Assembly: GCA_032622095.1 (NCBI GenBank)
Contig: CP136066.1
Location: 50,180,480-50,244,479 of the forward strand
DNA length: 64,000 bases
Reading direction: 5' to 3'
From: Siphonodentalium dalli
Taxonomy: Eukaryota; Mollusca; Scaphopoda; Gadilida; Siphonodentaliidae
In this document: positions 54,152 through 64,000 of the stretch, piece after piece
How positions within the stretch are numbered: the first letter of the stretch is position 1
How the letters are laid out: each line of letters starts with the position of its first letter
Made by a program: the position numbers and the translations under genes
The notes under the pieces: model-generated
Told to the model about the DNA's origin: nothing
The model's input: the letters and a program-made list of their open reading frames with translations, nothing else
The model's database searches: none

Positions 54152-54622
54152 GTTGGTTCACGACGATGAATGCTAGAAAACGGTGTGTTAGTGATAGCTT
54201 ATAATCTGGTACCGGAGCTCTGCGGACGCGTCTTGCAATGGGATGTATGCCTTGCAAATGTCTGTATATATTAACCTGACAAGCTATCAGGCCAATATTC
54301 TGCGCATGACGTTCATCATATCCTTTACAGCTTTATAATATAGTCTCGCAGATCAGTGGGCGTCTGGAAAACTTCTATACCTGTAACCCGTATCTATAGA
54401 CACGATGAAACAAATAGTTTGCCAGTGACGCGCATCCGACCCTTATGTACGGAATCAGCAGTATGGTCCACGAAGCTCGTTTGTTTAAAGCTAATTGTAG
54501 CTGTAGTTTATTGTTTAAAATCTATTGCTGCTGTCCGGATTTCCTTTCAGGTGATCGATTCACCATTTCGCAGCAAGTTTTTGGGTTTCACCGGAAAACA
54601 GGAAACATCCGGATACTACAAC

Positions 54623-55398
54623 GGCGTTCAGTACGATAACTGATCGATGTGGCTTGTGGCTGTATGCTATTTGTACAGGAGTTGTTCTGCTCTTATACAT
54701 AGCATGATGATTGGGGGCCAAGTGCTCGCAGCACTTAACCCCACACCCTCTCCCAGCACAAATGTAACACAAACATGGTGACAATCGTAACTTCGTAAGT
54801 AGCATATGAGCAAACTCAATAATATATTGAATTCAAAAAGTAACACAAAAAATGACAGGTGCATGAGTGGAACATCTAGAAAGATTGTACGAGGGCTGGA
54901 GGGTGAGGAGGAAGGTGAAAGAGAAGGGATAAGATAATAGGAGATAGAGAGAGAGGGGTGGAGAAGTAGGCCAATACATCGATTTATTAACATATATCTT
55001 TATTATCCTCCATAATTCAACAACTGCGTTCAGTACGATAATTGATCGATGTGGCTTGTGGCTGTATGCTATTTGTACAGTAGTTGTTCTGCTCTTATAC
55101 ATTGCAAGATTATTGGGGCCAAGTGTGCTGGGCACTTAACCCCCCTCTCCCAGCACAAATGTAACATAAACATGGTGACAAACGTAAGTAGCATATGAGC
55201 AAACTAAATAATTGATTGAATTCACAAAGTAACACAAAATAAAACGACTCAACTGGTACATGAGTGGAACATCTAGAAAGAGTGTACGGTCTAGAGGATG
55301 AGGTGGAAGGTGAAAGAGAAGGGATCATATATTAAGAGATAGAGAGACAGGGATGGAGAGAGATTGGGTGGAGAAGTATAGACAAACACATCGATTTA
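54623..55398. repeat. Two tandem units of about 390 bp (copy 2)
   Basis: Counterpart of 3,450-4,225 with a handful of substitutions. Confidence 0.85.
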
Positions 55399-55864
55399 TT
55401 AATTAGATATGACAATTTTGTCCCAGAATAGCATGTTATGGCATTAGGCTAATATCGTCCTTAAACCGAGTAATGTCGATTTGCGACATCTCCAATCCGA
55501 GTAATTTGCATCTAACTACAAATCTGATAAATTCATACCATAAAACAGATGGGTTTCGGTATCTTTTCCCCATTCAAACATTTCCGCCTCTCTGACCACA
55601 GAAGGTGTCGCAGTAAATTCACAGGTACAAAAATATCCCAGCACAAAGTTATTCTTGAGGTCAAATTGTTACAACACTAGGCTAATATCGCCCTTAAACC
55701 AAGTAATGTCGATTTTCTACGTTTCCAATCCGAGTAATGTGGGCTTACGACGTGCCCAAAATCTACTTCACGGCTATAAAATGTGCAGGTATACATTTTG
55801 CGAAATCATGCACTCATATGAAAGAGTTGTAGATTCTAAGAGGCGATCTAATTAATAAATAGGA

Positions 55865-56003
55865 TATTACTTGATTTGTTTGATATTATTGGCCTGATAT
55901 CAGCACTCGGTAACCTCATATCAGCTTTCGACCTTCGATCTCAGGCTGATATGTGGTTACATCGGCCTGATATCGGGCCTAATATCAAACAAGCCAAGTA
56001 ATA
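55865..56003. repeat. Palindromic MITE-like element (copy 2)
   Basis: Counterpart of 4,692-4,830. Confidence 0.8.
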
Positions 56004-56326
56004 TACTCTAAACATTAGCATTTTCGTCATACGGTAAGCTAGGATTGCCAAAAAGTAATGTGAAACGGAAACATTTTCGTAATTTGACAAAGCATCGACC
56101 CTATTGTACCCTAGCTTGCTGGTGTAGCTGGCATAACAAAATGTAACGAAATGCGTCCTATTTGACGTGGTAACAGCTTCAAGTTGGAGTTGGGGAAATA
56201 TGGTTGTGACGCACATCACTTGGCAGTTACCACCATACCGTATGCGACAGTGTAATTCTTGTAAATATTAAGTTTCCAGCTCCTCAAATCAAACAATATT
56301 CGTTTGCTTAAAAACATTATTTTTTA

Positions 56327-57054
56327 TCTTCTTTCCTATATATTTTGATACAATCTGTATTCGAGAGATAACCCACATCCTCCGGACCTCAATGATATGA
56401 TCGTGAATGAGTATTGATATACCCCACTAAACTTTGACAAACACCAGTAATGGTGTGTAGATAATTTACATATCTCTCTTATATATTTTGATACAATCTA
56501 TCTAATTTACATATCTCTCTTATATATTTTGATACAATATATCTGTTTGTCTGTCTGTCATTTATACAAATCTACGATTCTCCACCGATCGAGACCAAAC
56601 TTCCTATCTGGGGGTAAAATCCCACGGACACGGTCGTTGTCGTATTGGCGAGCCCGTGCGGCGCCCGCTTCGCGCATGCGCAGACGAGATCTCGGAAACG
56701 GGTGGAGCTATCGACTTGAAATTTGTATCTTGCCCCGGATACGAATTTTATCGGGTCGCCGAGCCCGTGCGACGCCAGCTTCGCGCATGCGCAGACGAGA
56801 TCTCGGAAACGGGTGGAGCTATCGACTTGAAATTTGCTATGTGAATGTATCTTGCCCCGGATACGAATTTTATCGGGTCGCCGAGCCCGTGCGACGCCAG
56901 CTTCGCGCATGCGCAGACCAGATCTCGGAAACGGGTAGAGCTATCGACTTTAAATTTGGTTTTTTAATAGCCCGGACAACGTCGGGCTGGGTAGAGCTAT
57001 CGACTTGAAATTTGGTTTTTGAATAGCCCGGACAACGTCGGGCTCATCGGCTAG
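56327..57054 (+). mobile_element. Non-autonomous Helitron, 728 bp, with empty site in copy 1
   Basis: It starts TCTTCTTTCC and ends in hairpin AGCCCGGACAACGTCGGGCT (57,025-57,044), six bases, then CTAG (57,051-57,054). It lies between A (56,326) and T (57,055). The empty site in copy 1 reads 'attattttttatatgatata' (about 5,136-5,155). 5'-TC, 3' hairpin plus CTRR and insertion between A and T without duplication are the established Helitron rules. Internally it has three units of about 115 bp ('cttcgcgcatgcgcagac' + 'agatctcggaaacgggt'). There is no Rep/helicase, so it moved in trans. Frames through the internal repeats are not genes. Confidence 0.93.
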
Positions 57055-57150
57055 TATGATATATAAGGATGGTAGTGGTTTTGCGCGAATATCATTCTAT
57101 ATTTTATTCCAGTCAGGGACACAACGAGGAAATAAAGTAACCTTGGATGG

Positions 57151-57838
57151 TCATGTAAATCCCCCCTAATGTGTCATGTAAATCCCCCTTAATTTGTCAT
57201 GTAAATCCCCACTAATGTGTCATGTAAATCCCCCCTAATGTGTCATGTAAATCCCCCCTAATGTGTCATGTAAATCCCCACTAATGTGTCATGTAAATCC
57301 CCACTAATGTGTCATGTAAATCCCTCCTAATGTGTCATGTAAATCCCCACTAATGTGTCGTGTAAATCCCCACTAACGTGTCGTGTAAATCCCCCCTAAT
57401 GTGTCATGTAAATCCCCCCTAATGTGTCGTGTAAATCCCCACTAATGTGTCATGTAAATCCCCACTAATGTCTCGTGTAAATCCCCACTAATGTGTCATG
57501 TAGATCCCCCCTAATGTGTCGTGTAAATCCCCCCTAATGTGTCATGTAAATCCCCCCTAATGTGTCGTGTAAATCCCCACTAATGTGTCATGTAATTCCC
57601 CACTAATGTGTCATGTAAATCCCCACTAACGTGTCGTGTAAATCCCCCCTAATGTGTCGTGTAAATCCCCACTAATGTCTCGTCTAAATCCCCACTAATG
57701 TGTCATGTAAATCCCCCCTAATGTGTCGTGTAAATCCCCACTAATGTGTCGTGTAAATCCCCACTAATGTGTCATGTAAATCCCCACTAATGTGTCATGT
57801 AAATCCCCACAAAAGTGTCATGTAAATCCCCCTAATGT
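57151..57838. repeat. 23-24 bp minisatellite (copy 2 allele, about 29 units)
   Basis: Same family as 5,231-6,016, but dominated by 'ccccactaatg' and 'tcgtgtaaa' variants and with a different order of subtypes. Confidence 0.97.
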
Positions 57839-59613
57839 GACCACATTTTATTCCTAACATCATGATTCATGATCTCATATTATTCAATTCGAGGGGGAAT
57901 TATATGTTAAAGATTGGTATTACATCAGTTTTCTTCTATGAATCGACCAGATTTTAGGTACATGTCAATAATTTTACAAAGATGTTTCCATATCCCCGAG
58001 CTTATTTCTTAGATCATCATGTAGGAAATTCCGTCGTTTTCATATGCTTTGTTAGTCGGTATTTTTTTATTTCCTGATCTGGGATAGTCCACTGTATGTA
58101 TTTTAACAGACGAAGTCGATATGGATGTCCCTATATCAAACCATGATTCTCTTCTCTTGCCAACGCCCGTAGAGATCATATTCCACCAATACAAAACCTG
58201 GTAACTGTTTGATGTTCTGACCCCTTCTGACAGGGAACTTTATAACATTGAACAAACAAGGCATTGAATATATTTCTTTATCTATATATCTATATTTTGG
58301 GAATAAAAAAACTTTTGTCCTCGATAATCTGCTTCCAAAATACCTTGGATATATCGCAAAATATGCCATGGCACATGTGACGAGGCCTTTGTCGAGTACT
58401 ATATCTAGAAGTTGATTTAAACATTGTTGAGACAATTAAAACAGTTACTGGTCTGTATTTATTCACGTCATATTGCTACCTTTGTTAAAGATTGGTATTA
58501 CATCAGTCTTCTTCTATGGATCGACCAAATTTTAGGTACATGTTAATAATTTTTCCATATTCGCGAGCTTGTCTCCCTGTTTGATTCTGGTGATAAGATA
58601 TTCACAACCACACATAATACAGTGTATAGAAAAATCCACACCCTTTTGTTTGGTATATAACGTTTCTTGGCTTTTTAAATACACTTCTTTCTTGTTGGGA
58701 TTTTTAAAATTTCCCCTACCACTAAACAAGTATGACCGAAAACAACTATGTTAGTTTCGAGGAAACGATAGCAATTTCCATACTTTGCACGCAGATCTCG
58801 CAGCGAACTTTTGGTCAAGAGGAAGCTCCCGCACACATTAAGAATGAAATAAATTATATACACATTTGGTATGCATGGGTTGAGTCCATATTGGTCGCAT
58901 CATGACATGGACTATTATATTTATATTTGCGAATGCATTTGTGTGTTCCATAGAAATTAACGGAGAACACCTAGACACCTCTAAAGGTGCCGGTTAAAAT
59001 GTTCCAAAGTGACACTGTTTATGTCAGGGACAGAACAAGTGGAGGTGCAACATGGCCTGGTTTGAATAGACAGAACGCAACGCGCATCTTAATTGAGAAT
59101 CTTTTATCGGACTGTCCAAGGATATATTTCACAAAAGCTGAGCTTGAGTGAAATGTGACTGTGTGCCGTCAGCAACAAGTTAAATAAAAGATTCTAGATT
59201 ATGTTGCAAGTTGTGTTCTGTAACGTCTGTATTTATTCCACATCCTTGTGTCTGATAAGTTTAATCCATGACTGTGACTACCATTGATACTATAACTACT
59301 TTTATTGTGATTTAAGTCTGATGAATCTATCATATACGTCATCGCTCTTTGGAAACAACCTCAACCCGACGTAGTTCCTGCTTCCTAGCCCCATGCAGAG
59401 TTCAGTCCCCTACGCAGGACTTATCGCTTCCAGCACCTACACATATTGTGAAGAAATCACTCAATTATTTATTTGAAACTGTTGTAGGCTATAGTTCATT
59501 CTGCATTATTCTGAGAAACTGAACCGTCCATATTCATTTGAAAATTGTCTAGATCAAGCCAGAATGAATAGTAACTGACAAAACACGTCAATAAAAATGT
59601 TAGATTGAATTAA
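57839..59613. other. Host non-coding sequence (copy 2)
   Basis: Counterpart of about 6,017-7,728 with extra sequence at 57,845-57,905 not present in copy 1. No gene recognised. Confidence 0.5.
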
Positions 59614-60589
59614 CCCTTTACCCAACAGAAGGGCCCTGTGCCAATGCATTCTCTTATATATGCGAGTCGACCATAGGTCGCCTCGCATATATAAGAGAAT
59701 GCATTGGCTTAAAGGGGTACTGTACGCCAAATGTTGTTGGTTTCTATAGTCTCCGAGTCGGAGAATAAGGTAACAATTTGTTCATTATTTGAAAGTCTGT
59801 TGAGTACGAAGTAGTGTTACGGATGACAAATTTACCGGAATGCAAAAATACAAATTGTCGCTGTCGAGTAATATTTGTACAGTTTTCAACCAAATGAATC
59901 AAATAAAAGTTATATTATAGGCATACTAGTCCCATATAATCATTTAAGTTATTGTATTGTCGCTAGTCAGTGAGTGGCTTGAGTGTTCTCCCCGTATCAT
60001 CATAATATTTTTAAGCGATCGTGTGTGCGATCGGTTTAACAAGCCAGTATCCCTCAATTACTTTGTTTGATTACGGTAATTCGTAATTTAATTGACGCCA
60101 TTTTATGGCTCCAGTCATAAATTCAATTTATATCAAATTATTAACTTTTAAATTATTAAATTTTAAGATAGCCTATTAACCTGAGCGTTTACAGAATACA
60201 TCTTCGACTCAAATTACTTATGTTTCTATATATTATCGATATTAGATCGTTGTTGTCACCGGAAATTTAATGAAAATGGCGTACAGTACCCCTTTAATAC
60301 ATTAAAAATTATAACATTGTTAAAGAATGTAAGAAAAAATGGTAAAAAGTGTTAAAAAAAGATTTTTTTTAGGCCAATGCATTCTCTTATATATGCGAGG
60401 CGACCTATGGTCGACTCGCATATATAAGAGAATGCATTGGCACAGGGCATAACTGTAACTATCACAATGTGGTCAAGGAGCCGGTTCCAATGATATCCAT
60501 ATTTGTATGGTTCTATTGAGACAGACCGAAGATATTTTAGGCTGTTGAAGCTTTATTTGGCCGGTTTGGCCGGTTTGTTGGGTAAAGGG
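59614..60589. mobile_element. TTAA-flanked piggyBac-type MITE (391 bp) carrying a nested MITE
   Basis: Flanked by TTAA at 59,610-59,613 and 60,590-60,593. The same site in copy 1 ('gatttaattaagaaag', about 7,723-7,738) has a single TTAA. Termini CCCTTTACCCAACA / TGTTGGGTAAAGGG. Reverse-oriented relative to the 23,152 copy. It contains the two mirrored hairpins of the family, with a second element inserted in the TTAA between them. Confidence 0.95.
59713..60293. mobile_element. Nested TTAA MITE, 581 bp
   Basis: Starts AGGGGTACTGTACGCCA, ends TGGCGTACAGTACCCCT, flanked by TTAA at 59,709-59,712 and 60,294-60,297. The uninterrupted site is seen in the 23,152 copy ('gttaagccaatg' near 23,444). 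Same family as 20,481-21,033, with fresher termini. Confidence 0.93.
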
Positions 60590-60593
60590 TTAA

Positions 60594-61155
60594 GAAAGTA
60601 GCGAGGCGAGGGGACTGAACTCTGTTTTGCAGCTTTGTATTCCTCTTGTGGCATACAACACTATTTATTACATGAGACCACAATGCACTTATTCCATTCA
60701 ATAAACCCGTTCTATAAAGTGTGATATGCAACGTTCGTTGTATTACCGGAAATAGTGCCCGGTGACCTTTGACTTCCGGTTTGTCGTCTGTTTACATTCT
60801 GTTTGAAAAGTTATTTCATTAAATATACGCCATTAAATACGTCAAAGAGTCTTTATTTATCTGGAACTATTTCTTTAAGCGGTCAAACAACGCATAGTTA
60901 AGTTAAGTATGCTTTATCGAGGTTTTGGGTCATGTAATAAATATAATCTACAACGTGTCCGCAGTTTATAACGGAATTTACAAAATTCGTCCAGTAAATT
61001 ATGTAACAGTACTTTTCCCCAGACCTAATTTACTGGACTCGTTCTGACCCGTTTTGTAAATTCCGCTATAATCTGGGGACTCGTGGTAGAACCTCTATGT
61101 GTTGGTATGGTTGGAATGATTGGTATTACATTGCATACATGCATCTCACGCTAAC
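60594..61155. other. Host non-coding sequence (copy 2)
   Basis: Counterpart of 7,735-8,349 with a deletion of about 60 bp near 60,797. No gene. Confidence 0.45.
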
Positions 61156-62460
61156 GGATGCGGAATAAAGATGCCAACAGTGACGACGTTCGAGATAGGA
61201 TGGGGAGGGGGAGGGGCTCCAAAATATGTTCAGTACCGATTTCCACCAAATTGATACATATTCTTCTCCATGATACAAGGAATCCAATCTTGGTGCTGTT
61301 TGCGTCAGAGATGAGGATAGGGCTGCGACCAAAACGCCAAACGTGCATGGTCGTGTTCCCGTACCCACGGTAGAACAAGTTGAAACCGATTTTTTTTAAG
61401 GAGAAATATATATTTTTCAGGAAAATGATAGCGAAAAATAATGGATCAGTGATGACTATTGGCAAATCGACGATAAACGATATTCGCCAGTGACTTTTTT
61501 CCGGAAATTAACGATTTTGGTCAGGCTAAATTCTAACTTATTTGCCAACATTGTTGGTGTTAAAATTACTGCATCGTACAATATATCTACTTGACACGAA
61601 AAAAATGTTGGTCAATTTGGATTTTGAACAATATATATTTCTTCTTCAAAAAAGGTTGGTTTCAACTTGTTCTACTGTGGGTAGGTGTATCTTTTTCGAT
61701 TTGGTCGCTGCACCAAGGTCCGAGGGGCACTAAATCCGATAAGAATGTGTTTAGTCACTGATATCCACCACTAATCAATCTACTAATCTCAATGATATGA
61801 GGTGTCTGCTTGTGTGGTTTAAAGATTTTAAAACGGGCACCGCTCAAGTCAGGGATGGGGGAGAAGAGGGGACCAAAATTGATAAATATTTTAGCGCCGC
61901 TTCCCACCAAATTGATACATATTCATCCGCATGATACGCGGCATCTAATCGTGTGGTTTAAAGACACCACATTGGTTCCATTTTGGGTCAGTGTTGGGGA
62001 CTCGTGGGGAGGGGCACTATAATTGATAATGTGTTTTGTCGCCGATATCCACCAAACTTGTATATAGTCATCTCCATGATATAATGAATATAATTGTGCG
62101 GTTTAAAGATGTCAAAAGTGGCACCGCTCGCGTCAGGGATGGGGAGGGGAGGCGTACAAAATCGTATGGTTTAAAGACGCCATATGGGTGCCGTTGGGGT
62201 CAGGTATTTGGAGAAGATGGGCACTAACATTGACAAAAATGTTTTAGCCGCCAATTTCCACCAAAGTTATATATAGTCATCCCCACCATACGAGTAATCT
62301 AACGACTTGGTTTAAAGAAACCGATATGGCCCTATTTGAGTCAGTGATATGGCGGGGAGGGGCACCGAACGTGTCTGAACAAAATTTCACCAACCTTATA
62401 TAATCATTATATATTAATGGAATTTAATGATGTGGGTTAAAGGCGGTGTCGTGGGAGCAG
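61156..62460. repeat. Diverged tandem repeat block (copy 2)
   Basis: Counterpart of 8,350-9,670, with small indels such as the loss of about 18 bp near 62,387. Confidence 0.65.
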
Positions 62461-63754
62461 GGGTTGTGTATAGGAGAGCAACCGAAAGCCGTGATAAAAC
62501 ATTTTATCTTCGATTATTACCAAAGTATATATACACATGTGTGCATCCCAGTGAGTCTAATGGTGAGTCTAATTTATAGTTATAAATTCATCTTCATTAT
62601 AATTGCCATGCTGTTTGCATCGTTCATAGAGCACATGAGTGCATTTTTCACTAATAAATGGCTCCAATTCATTCATTTGTTACATATATTCTATTGAGCA
62701 TAAAATGAGATGGTTCCATAAATGGCCGTATTTAGGGTACAGTCCCCCCTTTAATAAATGGCAATCATTCCGACAAGGTGACTCCCTACTTACAATCCAT
62801 GCATGCTGGGGATGAAATTGTGGGCATGTTGGGTATAACATCTATGAGAATAACAGTTTGAGCAAGGGTATTCTCTGGTCCCACCAGATGACCACATCGG
62901 AGGGTTTCACATCACTTTAACAAGACAACGCCGGGTCACCCTGCAAGTTATTAATAATCACCCCACGAAACAAGTCCTAATGTGAATCTTAATTGATGGA
63001 AATAAGGAAATATGAACTGATTTTGATCATATTTGTTTATGCGTGTGCATGGTGATGTGGTTCGTTAACTACGCTCTTGCGTATCCAATGATCATATTAT
63101 GAAAAAGTGACCTGGTAGACACCAGAGAATATGGCATCCAACATAACCGCCGTTTTTTTTATCAGAAGAGAAAATATTGTGAAATCCATGCAAATATATT
63201 ATTATGACTTATGGTTAGCTTTCGGGCCCCACCGAGATGGCTGCTATATACCCAGCCGAAATGGACAAATTGACAATTGGAACTCACTTTTCTTGTTTCC
63301 GGGTCATCTGCACAATGATGTGACTGTGTCTTTTTGTCCCACCGACCCCTTCTTACCACTCAAAAGTGTAATCCGAAATATTACCAAAAAATATATAATT
63401 TTGGATTCTAGTCAAATGTTATGGGGAGATGCTCTATGAACAGTGGCGGATAAATATAGAACATGGATTATATCCCCCCCACAGGGTGTCCTGCGATCAC
63501 TTACAAGTTGTCATTGTTGGCGAACGTTGCCACTTATAGAGTAACACTGTGATCGAGGTGGATATGGACACGTTATTGTTCCACGCTCTACGTAAATATA
63601 AGAAGTAGATATTGATTATTTTCGTTCCGTGGATTATGCATTTAAGTTTGTATTTGTAAGTCGGAGTTTTGTGTGTGCAACGACTCCATGTTCCGTACAA
63701 TTGATGAAACAATTGAATAGAATTATTATAATCTACTCATAGCCCCTCTGTTAA
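62461..63754. other. No gene seen (copy 2)
   Basis: Counterpart of 9,671-10,960. The 102-codon frame at 63,131-63,439 is disrupted in copy 1 and has no domain. Confidence 0.5.
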
Positions 63755-63912
63755 TTATATTTTAGAATATGCACACAACAAAGAGATCGATCGAAATTTC
63801 AAACAATTTAATACTACAATAAATAAGATAAAAATAAACAAACACAAAATGTTACACAGGCGTCGATCGTATATCTTTAATATCCGTTATATTTCACATA
63901 TCACTTTCTCGT

Positions 63913-63945
<33 letters not shown>

Positions 63946-64000
63946 TCGCCCTCTCTCTCCCCACTCTCCCCACTATTTTACTCTAATATCCATCTGATCC
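63755..64000. repeat. Dispersed repeat with (TC)n, cut by window end
   Basis: Counterpart of 10,961-11,280, with a shorter CT tract (about 63,914-63,945). Confidence 0.8.

Larger units (their letters stand above)
50893..64000. repeat. Large direct duplication, copy 2
   Basis: Collinear with 1-11,280 and continues past the window end. Differences include a six-unit VNTR, a 34-bp deletion near 53,252 between short 'cgc' repeats, the Helitron (56,327), a different minisatellite structure (57,151), the MITE pair (59,614) and small indels near 60,797 and 62,387. Confidence 0.95.

Overview
This is nuclear DNA of an animal. It is AT-rich and intron-bearing, and it is crowded with microsatellites, minisatellites, short inverted-repeat transposons, a Helitron, LINE remnants and one complete Polinton/Maverick-type virus-like element. 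Recognisable host coding sequence is sparse: a signal-peptide plus PAN/apple-like first exon (present twice) and one fibrinogen-related (FReD) exon. The repeat flavour (blocks built on 'aaggggcataactc', 'ggacggacgg' runs, a 'tcaggtgagctaaaa' end, 'atttatatagcgcttt') and a secreted lectin-like gene suggest a marine invertebrate, most likely a mollusc or other lophotrochozoan. The species cannot be fixed from the sequence.

Layout: (1) 1-11,280 is the first copy of a large direct duplication whose second copy is 50,893-64,000 and runs off the window. Both carry the PAN-like exon. The copies differ by SNPs, VNTR length and two clean transposon insertions present only in copy 2: a Helitron at 56,327-57,054, and a TTAA-flanked piggyBac-type MITE at 59,614-60,589 with another MITE nested in it. 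They are either a real segmental duplication or two haplotypes placed in tandem by assembly. (2) 11,281-28,900 is repeat-rich host DNA with LINE fragments, a 521-bp tandem duplication, TTAA MITEs, foldback palindromes and the FReD exon (26,035-26,690, minus strand). (3) 28,960-32,640 and 48,997-49,975 are two arms of an inverted array of roughly 155-bp monomers, each carrying a poly-G tract. (4) A Polinton of 16,344 bp (32,647-48,990) sits inside that array. It has terminal inverted repeats of about 1.15 kb starting AGAAGAATAGGGGG and a 6-bp target duplication, CATATT, on both sides.

The Polinton carries the expected replication and morphogenesis set. On the plus strand is a two-exon protein-primed DNA polymerase B with an N-terminal OTU-like motif. 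On the minus strand are the packaging ATPase, two small conserved-looking ORFs, a chromodomain integrase split by a frameshift, a short membrane protein, a penton-like minor capsid candidate, a small ORF, the major capsid protein and an adenain-like protease, many with overlapping stop/start codons. The unexpected part is a transcription-factor module downstream of the polymerase: a spliced gene for a protein with two PC4/SUB1-like domains, followed 11 nt later by a complete TATA-binding-protein (TBP) homologue retaining all four DNA-intercalating phenylalanines. A further PC4-like domain lies among the capsid genes. Together with TATA boxes and a recurrent AACGCTCTTTATTA motif in the TIRs and polymerase intron, this suggests an element that brings its own transcription-initiation factors. 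That function is inferred; the homologies rest on visible motifs.
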